From: Zopfochytrium polystomum
Lineage: Eukaryota > Chytridiomycota > Chytridiomycetes > Chytridiales > Chytridiaceae
DNA length: 64,000 nt
Direction of reading: 5' to 3'
Assembly: GCA_025765615.1 (NCBI GenBank)
Contig: JAIVFJ010000251.1
Location: 25,195-89,194 of the forward strand
Position 1 is the first letter of the stretch. The number at the start of each line of letters is the position of its first letter. Of this stretch, positions 57,001-64,000 are shown piece after piece. The notes beneath the pieces are model-generated. The model ran no database searches, had not been told where the DNA came from, and was given only the letters and a program-made list of their open reading frames with translations. Made by a program: the position numbers and the translations under genes.

Positions 57001-60000
57001 GTCGCGCAGATTTAATAACTGGACCTTAAAGATCTTAGGACTGCCATCCTCATTATGGAGATCGGCAGCTGTAAATATAGAACCAGGGAAATGTATTTGG
57101 CTCTCCATCAGTGAGCCAACTGGTACAGCATGCACAGTTGATTCTTTGAATTGGAGAGGTTGCTGGAGGTGTACTTTCACAGCATGACCACATCTAGGGT
57201 CAAGAACAGTCTTTTCTGCAACAACTAGGTCAATAATGTCGCTTGGTACTGCTTCAGCCTGCATAGATTCAGTGCTACGCAGGTAATACAGTAGCGGGGT
57301 TTTAAACCAACAATCTTCTCTGCGTGGCGTAGTGGCTTCCCACATAATTGCCTCGTGTTTGAAGGAGATTATGGCGCTAAAGGCATGCATTGTCGGAGTT
57401 CCAATAATGACAGGTTTGGGACACTGCTGCATTACTGAAAAACGGAGCCATTTTCCACAGGCACCAGATTGTCCAAAATTAACTTTCAGATAAGCATATC
57501 CGATAATTGGCACATGTCCTCCAATTCCTCTGTTCATCACAGGACGAGAAGGAGGATGGATGGCAGGTGGTTTTGGTAAAGAACTCAGAAAAGAGGTAGT
57601 CACAACATTGTGACTAGAGCCGGAGTCGATAAGACATTCGGGGATAATCTTGCCGTGCACCCACATAGCAGCACGGGCAATGGTTGGAATGTTTTCGTCG
57701 AAAGCGACGTAAGACTCAGGGTACATGGTTTCATCATAAAACCTTATTTCATCGCTAAAACGCACTTGTTTTCTTATTTTCGGAGGTGTTTTACCTTCCG
57801 ATTCGTTTTTGGTAACAGACTTGTTATCCTTGTTCTCTATGATTTCTTCTAGAGGTGTTTGGATAACTGGTGTGTTGTCCCTATTTTCTGTCTCAGTGTT
57901 GATGACAGGTGCTTTCTCCTTATGTTGTGAGGGAGATTTTCCAATGACAGTGTCATCTTCTTCGTCATCGGTGTCACTAAGTTCTTCAAGCGGTGGTGGA
58001 GTGTCATCTTCAACCTCTTCAACTCTGCTGTTCGGTTCTGTCGCAGACGCGGCAGAGCCTCCCGGGGGGTCAAAAAGGGAGGGGGTACTTTGAGAGGAGC
58101 TCTCCAAAGTATCAGGAACAGGAGAAGCAGGTTCATCAGCGTCAGAGAAGGCACCACTTGTGGTGGGGGAAACCAGCTCTTTTGGAGGTGGTGTGGGTGC
58201 CAGGTGAACTTTGAAAGGGGAAGGGCGAGCCAGTTGTTGCATCCGCAACGTACAGGCAACTGTAGGCGTAATGTGAGGTAAAGGTGGAGTAACAGAGCGT
58301 ACACAAATAACATGGCCGTGGACACGCTTGTACTCAGATTTACTACTCACAAATGCACGGAGCTTCTTAGAGAGCGGCTTAACAACTGCGTAAGCACGGC
58401 AATCCCATTCAGAGCCATCAGGAGATGGAAAAAACAGGTATGGCAAGTTGTTTTGAAGAGTCAGGCGGGACTCGGTAGGAAAGTGATAAGCAATCCATGT
58501 TGGCTCATTTTGTAAGCGGTCAGGAAAGACTTTAGCAATGGCAAAACCAAGTGTAGGATCGCGTACTAAGTCAGGTGGGATCTCAACTTGACGGGGGAGA
58601 ATGAGTGTCAAGTCGACGTGTGGCGCAGTTAATTGGAGCGTCTTGACATAAAGTGGGTTGACTTCCTTACATACCCAAACAAAATGAGAGGTATGTTCAA
58701 AAGTTGAGCAAAATATTTGTTCAAAAACCACTTTATTTTTCTCATATTCTTTCAAATGAGTAAAAAATGCATCACTACCGATACGGGAAATGTGTTGAGC
58801 GCCCAATTCAGCAAAAAGGGAATTCAACGCATTGAAGAATCCCCAATTCAAACCATAAACTTGAAGGTCGGGACTGGACTTCTTGAAATCAAACAACAGA
58901 GGCACTGGCGTGGAGTCTGGAGGTTGATCAGTAAAAGAAGTGGGCAAAGAAGGGTCATACTTCTTAGCAATGAGCGCGTCGATCTCTGCAGCATACGGGC
59001 AGTCGTCGCGGAGGTGGCCAGTTTGCTTGCAGCGGTGGCAGGGCATCAAGGCTCGATCGCGTGAAGAAGAACAGGCACGCGTAGGTTCATCAGGACGGCG
59101 TTCATCTCGTCGGTCGGGACGACGGTCATCACGATGAGAGTTTGAACGACAGTCATCAGAGCGGCGAGAGGAGCCAGAGGGCTGCTGGAAGAAGCTCTGA
59201 CTGAAGTCTTCACCAATGTAAGAGCGTCGAGGTGATAATCCACGAGAGTTGTGATGGTCATGACTATCACGGCTGTCGCGACGGTCACGACTGTCACGGC
59301 AATCAGGATTTTCGTCAAGTCGAACGGTACCTGAGCGGCGATTGTAGGTGGCCTGAAGTAATGACATCCGCTCTGCAACTTGGAGAGGGGTAATGTCTAG
59401 GTCGTGGAACTTCCGCACACCACCTTCGGCTGTGAAGAAGGGTTCGGCCACCATTTGGTAGCGTAAAAGTTCATCACGGCAGGAATGAATCAGGTATTCT
59501 TTCAGTCGAGTCTCATCATAGGGCTCCTTGAGGTGCTCATTCAACAGACTGAGTTGGTTGAGTGCCACAACTGGGGAATCAACAGCGGCATTGGGCCAGC
59601 GATAATTGATCCAGGTGTTGCGAATTTTTTCGTCAGCAGTGGGACCAAGGAAGTGTGAGTCAAATTGTTTCAAGAACAAGGTCCATCGCAATTTTTGCAG
59701 TGATTTGAGGGAGTGGAAGAAATTGCGTCCACTCAGAGTCTCAAAATTCTTGATGGAGAGGAGTCCAACAAAGAAGGAACCGTCGTCCAGGTAAACGGGG
59801 CCACGGTCATCAACACTGTCTGTAACCATACTGCGGTGAGCGTTGATGAGCGACATGCGAAAACTGAGGATCTCTGGCACATCCTTTGTCATGTCCGTTG
59901 CCTTAAGTATAGGGAGGGCGTTGGCCATACGGTAGGTCTTAACCTCTTCCTTGCTGAAGGCAGGGTTAAGGCCAGTCGTTGGTACAGGCTCATCTGAAGT

Positions 60001-61911
60001 ATCAGAGTAGGCTGTTTCTCTGCGTCGGTAGGACTGTTGGGAGCTTGACTCAGAGGGGCCGTGCGAGTGACGTAACAAGGGCGCAGGGGTCTGTTCGCGA
60101 GGGCCATTGTCACTAGAATTGTGACTGGGTCCAGACAGTAGAACAGAGGTTCTCCCAGGGCTGTCCGTCAAGCCGCTGGGGGAGTGCAGTGACCTGCGAG
60201 CACGCTCGGCAGAGGCCACAACCGAGGGGTTCGGTAACACATCTGCATCCTTAACCGGTGGAGCAGGGATAATCTTGCGTCGAGGTGGCAAACGAAACTG
60301 GAACCGTGAACCAGGAGTCGTAGCAGTGGGAGGGATCTTCAGGATTGAAAGGGCCCACGCAACCCACTGATCGCGGCGCTCAGGTCGAGGCGGAAATCCG
60401 GCAGCGTGTTGGAGAAAGTCTTCTCCAGCAGAACCAGGCTGCAGGGCGCAGTCCTCTACAACAAAGAGACCAGAAATGAAGTCAAACTCCGTGTCAATAG
60501 CTTGAACAGCAAAGTACGCAAAGGGCCCTGGTACAGAGCGGAAGCCAGGGTCGTCACGGAGCGTCAGGTGGATGATTGTAGGCCACGCAACACCGTCACG
60601 AGGGTCGTCGTCTCGCGGCAAAAAGAAGCTGCCAGGAATCCGAAGGGCAGTTGCAGGTGTTCGTCCACAGTGGCGAAGGATTGAGGCGGCCCAGAGGACA
60701 GACCGTCGAAGAAAGCCAGGTCGAACAGTGGTTGCGTACCAGTGGTCGAGGTGCTGGTAGATGCGCGAAGTCTCTGAGACCTCATAGCAATCTGGAAAAG
60801 TTCCGTCCGTTAAGCGTGGAAGCATAACCAGAAATCCATGTCCGAAAGCATCAGGCGTCGGTGAATGCATGGTGAATGCAAATAAGTAGATGCTCAGTGT
60901 GATGTATCCAACTGAGGGGACACCATTGGGGTCGCTAAAGGGGCCTGCATCAAACGGGTCACCACCAGAAGGGCTGTTAGGTGGGCGGGTGTCGTCACTT
61001 TCGCCGTCATCACCATCAGAGCCAGAGTCGTCAGTTCTCTCCTGCTTAGGAGGGAGAGGAGGAGGAGCAGTGGTGTCGTCTGTTGACAGACGATGACGAG
61101 GGGCAACAGGATCACGCTTGAGTATCGTCATATGGGGAACAGCACTGGTTGGTTGTTGCTCAGGCTTAAGCAAACGAGTGGCCACAGCAGGCTGTGTGCT
61201 GGCCAGCGGTCCATGGGAAGCGACAGTGTCAGGGTGTCGATCATCGGTGCTGCGTGGGTTGATCTTGTGCGCAGCAGGGGCCTTACGAGCGGCGGCAGGA
61301 GTCTCTTCTGCTGAGAGGGTACTGTCAACAGTAAAGCGGACTCCAGGGTTCTTGGCACGCAAGGGGGAATCGTCCTCATCAGAGGGGAAGAACGACTTGA
61401 AGCGCTTCTCGCTTGCGACATTGGTGAACACTGGGGTAGTGTGGTCGATGGGCTTTGGGTCCGTAGGTGTAGCAACAGGATTGGCAGTACGCTGAGTGTT
61501 ACCAGAGCCGTACGTGCCAGCGAGGCCACAGGCGAAAGTGGGGACCTGGGCGCCAGCGGTAGGTGTCTTGGAAGGCAAAGGCGAGATTGCCATTGGAGTC
61601 GGGTCAGGGACTTCATCGAATGCAGTCTGGAGGTAGTCTGTGATAGTTGACTTGAACGGGGTGCTCAAGACGCCAATGCGTTCCTTTGTAAAGCGCAAGT
61701 CGTATCGTTGAGGCGCGAAGGGGCCATCCAACTGGGAAGAAAGGCCACCAAAAGGCTCGACAGAAGCAGGGGCGGCCTTGATAGGTGTCGAACGAGCACC
61801 AACCTTCTTTTTGCCCTGGGCAGCCTTCGGCCTAGGAACAGTGGGAGGACGGGTGGACGTAGAACCAGTCGGAGTGTAAGGGACTGAAGCTGAAGTTGTC
61901 TCTAAGGACAA
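51100..61911 (-). CDS. Ty3/gypsy polyprotein: Gag-PR-RT-RH-APE-IN-chromodomain, 3603 codons
   Basis: One open frame, no stop. Gag about 1-990 with zinc knuckle C958-C961-H966-C971. Protease CLIDSGSSHNVV (D1429). RT about 1855-2065 with YVDD (D2006, D2007). RNase H about 2145-2275 (IECDASGYALG, VSGKQNVVADALSH). Then about 2378-2660 an exonuclease III/AP-endonuclease fold: SSWNVNGL (N2384, N2386), CLQETRL (E2428), AGDLNIAHADLD (D2545, N2547), RVDYFLV (D2622), ISDHYRI (D2653, H2654). Integrase: HHCC zinc region about 2805-2855, triad D2873, D2933, E2969 (35 residues between the last two), GPY/F module about 3375-3412, chromodomain about 3480-3530 (YQIERIKSH, YLTKWLGYSSKHDWNQ). Gag packages RNA, RT/RH copy it, integrase inserts it, and the chromodomain likely guides it to marked chromatin. 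The frame opens at a TTG after a TGA; the first in-frame ATG is near residue 107, so the true start is probably upstream at 62029 (see findings). Confidence 0.93.
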   Translation of the reverse strand: MSLETTSASVPYTPTGSTSTRPPTVPRPKAAQGKKKVGARSTPIKAAPASVEPFGGLSSQLDGPFAPQRYDLRFTKERIGVLSTPFKSTITDYLQTAFDEVPDPTPMAISPLPSKTPTAGAQVPTFACGLAGTYGSGNTQRTANPVATPTDPKPIDHTTPVFTNVASEKRFKSFFPSDEDDSPLRAKNPGVRFTVDSTLSAEETPAAARKAPAAHKINPRSTDDRHPDTVASHGPLASTQPAVATRLLKPEQQPTSAVPHMTILKRDPVAPRHRLSTDDTTAPPPLPPKQERTDDSGSDGDDGESDDTRPPNSPSGGDPFDAGPFSDPNGVPSVGYITLSIYLFAFTMHSPTPDAFGHGFLVMLPRLTDGTFPDCYEVSETSRIYQHLDHWYATTVRPGFLRRSVLWAASILRHCGRTPATALRIPGSFFLPRDDDPRDGVAWPTIIHLTLRDDPGFRSVPGPFAYFAVQAIDTEFDFISGLFVVEDCALQPGSAGEDFLQHAAGFPPRPERRDQWVAWALSILKIPPTATTPGSRFQFRLPPRRKIIPAPPVKDADVLPNPSVVASAERARRSLHSPSGLTDSPGRTSVLLSGPSHNSSDNGPREQTPAPLLRHSHGPSESSSQQSYRRRETAYSDTSDEPVPTTGLNPAFSKEEVKTYRMANALPILKATDMTKDVPEILSFRMSLINAHRSMVTDSVDDRGPVYLDDGSFFVGLLSIKNFETLSGRNFFHSLKSLQKLRWTLFLKQFDSHFLGPTADEKIRNTWINYRWPNAAVDSPVVALNQLSLLNEHLKEPYDETRLKEYLIHSCRDELLRYQMVAEPFFTAEGGVRKFHDLDITPLQVAERMSLLQATYNRRSGTVRLDENPDCRDSRDRRDSRDSHDHHNSRGLSPRRSYIGEDFSQSFFQQPSGSSRRSDDCRSNSHRDDRRPDRRDERRPDEPTRACSSSRDRALMPCHRCKQTGHLRDDCPYAAEIDALIAKKYDPSLPTSFTDQPPDSTPVPLLFDFKKSSPDLQVYGLNWGFFNALNSLFAELGAQHISRIGSDAFFTHLKEYEKNKVVFEQIFCSTFEHTSHFVWVCKEVNPLYVKTLQLTAPHVDLTLILPRQVEIPPDLVRDPTLGFAIAKVFPDRLQNEPTWIAYHFPTESRLTLQNNLPYLFFPSPDGSEWDCRAYAVVKPLSKKLRAFVSSKSEYKRVHGHVICVRSVTPPLPHITPTVACTLRMQQLARPSPFKVHLAPTPPPKELVSPTTSGAFSDADEPASPVPDTLESSSQSTPSLFDPPGGSAASATEPNSRVEEVEDDTPPPLEELSDTDDEEDDTVIGKSPSQHKEKAPVINTETENRDNTPVIQTPLEEIIENKDNKSVTKNESEGKTPPKIRKQVRFSDEIRFYDETMYPESYVAFDENIPTIARAAMWVHGKIIPECLIDSGSSHNVVTTSFLSSLPKPPAIHPPSRPVMNRGIGGHVPIIGYAYLKVNFGQSGACGKWLRFSVMQQCPKPVIIGTPTMHAFSAIISFKHEAIMWEATTPRREDCWFKTPLLYYLRSTESMQAEAVPSDIIDLVVAEKTVLDPRCGHAVKVHLQQPLQFKESTVHAVPVGSLMESQIHFPGSIFTAADLHNEDGSPKIFKVQLLNLRDKPVSLKKGTCVAHFLDVPPDPGSYIIDVPDTLHEEPEQLLTMVNIAHCHNPADTESFLSALDDVDKSCTSFYPRFPDAGRGYTTQGSVETFPDSIVPPSFEEMAKIECLFESDSEETLVNEDNIEAVATPVADMPRRDTTQGDKLEYLPPESQMTDDEIWAKLKTEHIAKTFGDDVVARLKNLVYRYIDIFRPGKITGKKFPPPHTIKLQEGARIPASNPYPEGLGRTEVLREHIQKMKEANVIRESKSPFAAPVVLAKKPDGSWRFCADFRKVNEITIKDRYPLPRIEEVFDAISNKYVFSAMDLLSGFWQIPVAEEDRHKTAFISSQGLHEFNVMPFGLCNSPPTFQRAMDRVLAGIKWLYCMVYVDDVVVYSNSIDEHFAHLESVFSRFSEYNLKLKPSKCNLFHLDLPFLGHRISKEGLRKDPSKTVSLDEYPTPRTLNQLQQFLGFANYFKRFIQNFSEKAKPLYNLLSGKNPFVWGPFQEEAFNNLRHELKRDIILVTPGPNDKLLIECDASGYALGAALYVVDPDDPHNREKRKPVGFASRVLSDAETRYWTHDREGLAIVWAVNTFERYIFNRPVIIETDHAPLIQLFKKGPLTGRFARWAYALSDYDIELVHVSGKQNVVADALSHVFLGPAARKEKRLVFTDEAATQTDTIQPVVPSDNGDTAKKEVAPATDNELDPETNMLDSGDEAKPLREVSLFDPTIRKDILRHHLLRRHEPAVVEVYERPKWVSTFNISSWNVNGLYSWLRVAHKSGVAFAQQTDPAKRFEDFLNSQSSCIVCLQETRLGLKRQKLVDELCQIKGWKCLLCDPRTGSNGVATFYRSELNGREFTFLGDPQHTREGRVVVLLVGPFAILNVYAPSSFADETGSRQPYKMNFLEEIMQNCSALRLQGFTIIVAGDLNIAHADLDVDHSLRLRLKREHATFPGLLESERQWFDRFLASGYVDAFRRTFPSSRGLTWTMKSSCSGEWIPLLRVDYFLVSNDIDPSRYSVQIHTDHPSFDGLAISDHYRIKLLTNLSNLVPTVPTEQEITDAISPLDMTIDMPGEDSVPTVITDATLEALHESFPSEVQVLDNPRALSYLQNKDPYFGPILRFRRDGTLPEGISPRTMTQRAAMTVIRRGVLHAVRDSYSFMMKRAPLRLAICVPDNLRRDVLRLVHDDLLSGHLGAKKVFDNLAERFYWPTMGRDLRNHIASCETCQKSKPVPSRSGVLHPVPIGMYPWERVAVDFAGPFKKTPEGYHYIMIVIDYFTRWVEAVPITDITAETTTRALVEQVFCRHGVPVFLHSDRGQPFPSDLLSALCKALGTKKTFSSPRWPRANGAVERSIKSLKTMIRSFIDQTTHNDWPSVLPYVLFAYRTHVHPLTGETPFFLMHGRDCRLPIDMFSGVDRDDPLSEEEKALYPEDEDGEPSTETLLLDDDVFPTLGLKFKSQSSEPETLTTKAVYPKKALPLFSKDPVPSSSQLRIVFLRTTNPRLTFRQYLPMKLWPFPTEYPLHEVLSEFIFRYSIDVLYIFHERPPAIPGRRPEHIKFPYFLRSSLNPSGMTTALAASQVFADRSACYVYGPRNLICPEHLLHSVAVTTYKRGLTVLSRNGEMLYVYVNKTGRQVTLNLFTPPSLETLAPALPLWAGASAPILFELPLIDSEESMNSELILTEPYVAEVVDKLAAAQQAVMTRAKEHHNLLQKVSLDKDKEAHKIQLGQRAWLSVPLDNPGKLNDKNRSLMFRWVGPVRVIAITGKDSEAQYTIVEAFPGNQIVTRTVHVSRLRPYTERLPADSAEEAADLAGATYDEELEQWRTAKKRHRQPSSKTMMAPGIHPEFVRRYFEPEEDEADPADIEYQIERIKSHTFDGEKYIYLTKWLGYSSKHDWNQLEEDLHPKAIQDYWDLVKDNDPGEFKKREEFLAIRPAKRARASTTKGKEPATAETLAKPTSIPKQPVTPIPLPATGTRRSARLQKTK

Positions 61912-61923
61912 GGGTCAGACCTT

Positions 61924-62029
61924 ACACGGTGTTGGTGTACAACTTCATACCCTCAGGGCGGTAGGGGCCCTCACCCGAACGGGAGGCTGAAGTCGCAGTC
62001 TTCGAAGCCACAGTCGTAGTTGAAGCCAT
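61924..62029 (-). other. Short ATG leader ORF just upstream of the Ty3 polyprotein
   Basis: ATG at 62029 opens 35 codons (MASTTTVASKTATSAS...KLYTNTV) ending in TAA at about 61924, in a different frame from the polyprotein. Composition (Thr/Ser/Ala) resembles the polyprotein N-terminus. It could be the true start joined by a tiny intron or frameshift, or a separate leader peptide. Confidence 0.5.
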
Positions 62030-62698
62030 GAAGGGAAGCTGAAGTTGTTCAGTTGGTTTTTTCTGGAGCAAGTTTTGTTGCAAGCAGAAAAATCATCACT
62101 CCTTTTTACAGCAATATTTTCGCGTTTTATTATTATTTTTATGCAATTTTCTCAGCATGTGTGTTCTTATGGCACAGCATAGCACAGGGTTCAGACAAGC
62201 AGAATTGTCTGATCTTTTGTCTTTCAAACTCCGCTTTCTGCAAATGCAGGAAAGACACCAGCTTGGTAATAGAAAAAATTCTATACCTGCGGGGAGAGAC
62301 ACTTGCCAGGTAATAGGGTGAAATCCGATGTTCAGCAGGGAAAACCACTGGAAAAACAACGGAATCCAGCAAAGTGGCAGAAAACCGTTACATCATGTAG
62401 TCTGGGATAATAGAGTGAAATTCTACCCCCCAGACTTGGTAAGTTCTGTAATTCTGACGGGTTTTCAGCAGTTTGTACATTTCCTAAACAGGAAGCAGAC
62501 AAAGTTGGCTATATTGATATGGATAAATGAAAAACCAAAAATGGTTGCAGGAACGCGCAGACACGCAGAACTGCAGGGACGCATAAAAGTTGTAAACACT
62601 CGCACTATACAGGGTGCAAGAGAAACAAAAAGAATTCGCATAAAATCATCATAGTAATAAAATGATGGGGATATGTAAATGAATAACACATATAGATC
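62030..62698. other. AT-rich spacer upstream of the Ty3 polyprotein
   Basis: No recognisable frame on either strand. No copy of the putative 3' LTR start is found here, so this is not the 5' LTR of the same element as far as I can read. Confidence 0.45.
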
Positions 62699-63691
62699 TC
62701 AAGCAATATTGGTGTTGTTGTCACTGTTAGAAGTCTCAACAGTGACAGTGGGGTCCGTGGGCACAGGAGCAGTGTTACCAGGTGATACAGCTTCTGAAGC
62801 TGTGGGAGATGTGGGCAACACTAGCGGTGACGAGGGCTCATACACTGAATAAGTGTCGCATGCCTCATCGTTGTCGGCAGAAGCATCACCGATGTTGTCT
62901 GTGTGTTCCACTGCAGGTGGCGGAGCAGAGCTATACGGGGGCGATGAAGGCGTCACTGCATTGTTTCCAAGAAGAAAGCGCAACACTGCACGAGCGTTTT
63001 CAGGCAGTTGATCCACAATGACGCGAGCTGAAGCTGGAGTGGGGTTCGTCGCAAAATGAGAGACAAGTGAGGCAGGGATGGGATCCTCAGGGACCACAAC
63101 CTGGTGAACAGCAACTTGAGTTTGTTGAGGTCACCTGCCTTGGTGTCCTGCAGCAGAACCTTGAGTGCCAGGACGGTGTCAGCGTCAACACGAGTGAGTG
63201 CTTGTTCTGACGTGTGTCTGGTTCCTTTCCTTTGGGCGGCGGGCGCCAGCACCGTTAGGAGCAGGATCGGCCTTCGAGGCGAGACGGCAGAGGTCGTGCA
63301 GGCAATACTCGATCCATGAGAGTGCGAACAACAGTCTAGCTTGTCCAGCTGCAGCTGAGGAGACGAGGAGGAGGGACATATCCTCAGCACGTTGGGCGTT
63401 CCGATTGTATTGGTACTGGAGCTTCGACACGCGGTTGCGCCCGAGTCGGCGGCCGTTGTGAGTTGAACGCCCTGCCTCAGCGGTTGGGCACGCGTACAGC
63501 AGGCTTCGCAAGGTTGTCCTCCGCTCCACAGACAGAGGTGGGGGTTCGATGGAAATCGGCAGACGTATGGACTTGGTGTGCGTCTCGGGTGTGTTAAGCC
63601 CACAGGGATACGCACAGACCAGAGGGAGAAACACAAGGTCTTGAGCGGTGAGAGAGCAGAGATCGATGGCGCTGACGCTTAAGAGCGGCAA
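62699..63691 (-). pseudogene. Unidentified ORF with two compensating frameshifts, upstream of the Ty3 polyprotein
   Basis: About 330 codons in the same orientation as the polyprotein. The frame from 63691 runs to about 63208, shifts by one (…KERNQTHV then TSEQALTRVD), runs to about 63117 and shifts back (…NKLKLL then QVVVPEDPIPASL), ending TAA-type at 62699. The two shifts cancel, so the outer parts share one frame. The C-terminal third is Pro/Ser/Thr-rich. The start at 63691 is not an ATG; the nearest in-frame ATG is further in. No domain recognised; it may be an accessory ORF of the retroelement or a neighbouring gene. Two single-base errors in the sequence would also explain it. Confidence 0.45.
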
Positions 63692-63723
63692 CTAAACCGA
63701 AGAAGAAGGAAGCTATTCCCAGA

Positions 63724-63966
63724 CTTTGGCACGTGTAAGGAGACCTTCAACACGCGGGGAACACGGCAAACTGACAGCACAGTACCTTTGGCACGTGTAA
63801 GGAGACCTTCAACACGCGGGGAACACGGCAAACTGACAGCACAGTACCTATTCCCAGACCAAATCGTTCTCAATTAGTTAAAACCTCAAAGAAAAAGTCC
63901 TTCCACCTTTGGCACGTGTAAGGAGACCTTCAACACGGGGAACACGGCAAACTGACAGCACAGTAC
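63724..63966. repeat. Three copies of a 62-bp unit carrying CACGTG
   Basis: Units at 63724-63785, 63786-63847 (directly tandem) and 63907-63966 (2 bp shorter, after a 59-bp spacer). Each begins CTTTGGCACGTGTAAGG and ends GACAGCACAGTAC. The E-box palindrome CACGTG is present in all three. A CTATTCCCAGA motif occurs at 63713 and again at 63848. Confidence 0.9.
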
Positions 63967-64000
63967 CTATGTGCCCAAGTGGAAGTGAAGAAGGGGGGGG

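Larger units (their letters stand above)
50749..64000 (-). mobile_element. Ty3/gypsy chromovirus with an AP-endonuclease domain (5' end outside window)
   Basis: Extent inferred from one continuous polyprotein, the putative 3' LTR, and no 5' LTR found by 64000. At least 11 kb, possibly over 13 kb, compared with 5 to 8 kb for ordinary Ty3 elements. Coding integrity of the main frame indicates recent activity. Whether the ORF at 62699-63691 and the CACGTG repeats at 63724-63966 belong to it is unproven. Confidence 0.8.

Noticed and set aside
57849..58325. Minus-strand 158-codon frame and many plus-strand frames inside 51100-61911
   Set aside because: Shadows of the single long Ty3 polyprotein frame.

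Overview
The window is nuclear DNA from a eukaryote, most likely an early-diverging (zoosporic, chytrid-like) fungus. Evidence for a fungus is an APSES/KilA-N plus ankyrin cell-cycle transcription factor and a chromodomain Ty3 element. Host introns are mostly short (about 43 to 60 nt) and genes lie 90 to 220 bp apart where not invaded by repeats. The exact taxon is inference.

Layout. 1-755: 3' end of a SPOUT-family methyltransferase gene. 756-5028: CT-rich microsatellite, copia debris and an inverted-repeat module. 5029-6204: intronless serine/threonine dehydratase. 7081-24752: a transposon graveyard with a PIF/Harbinger element (TTA duplication), a complete but dead Ty1/copia element (131-bp LTRs, GTTTA duplication), a second copia element (CACTT duplication) whose 3' LTR is split by another insertion, and an unidentified broken ORF hit by an LTR nested in an LTR. 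24753-26488: a four-exon histidine acid phosphatase. 26489-31598: repeats and unassigned DNA. 31599-42976: a compact island of five housekeeping or regulatory genes (APSES factor, NAF1, TBC RabGAP, YAF9/GAS41-type YEATS protein, GPN3 GTPase). 43519-48450: Helitron remains split by LTR-like repeats. 48451-50748: unassigned DNA with tRNA-like relics. 50749-64000: most of a very large Ty3/gypsy chromovirus on the minus strand that runs off the right edge.

The standout is the Ty3 polyprotein. One uninterrupted frame of about 3,600 codons encodes a zinc-knuckle Gag, protease, reverse transcriptase, RNase H, then a complete exonuclease III/APE2-like AP-endonuclease domain with its catalytic motifs, then a DD35E integrase, GPY/F module and chromodomain. 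An AP endonuclease inside an integrase-bearing LTR element is not an arrangement I know of, and intact motifs at both ends suggest recent activity.

How the host genes relate: the island holds functions in transcription control (APSES factor, YEATS chromatin reader), RNP and RNA polymerase assembly (NAF1, GPN3) and membrane traffic (TBC). I see proximity and shared compact style, not an operon. Gene models were spliced by hand from GT-AG sites, reading frame and family alignment from memory; nothing was searched against a database.
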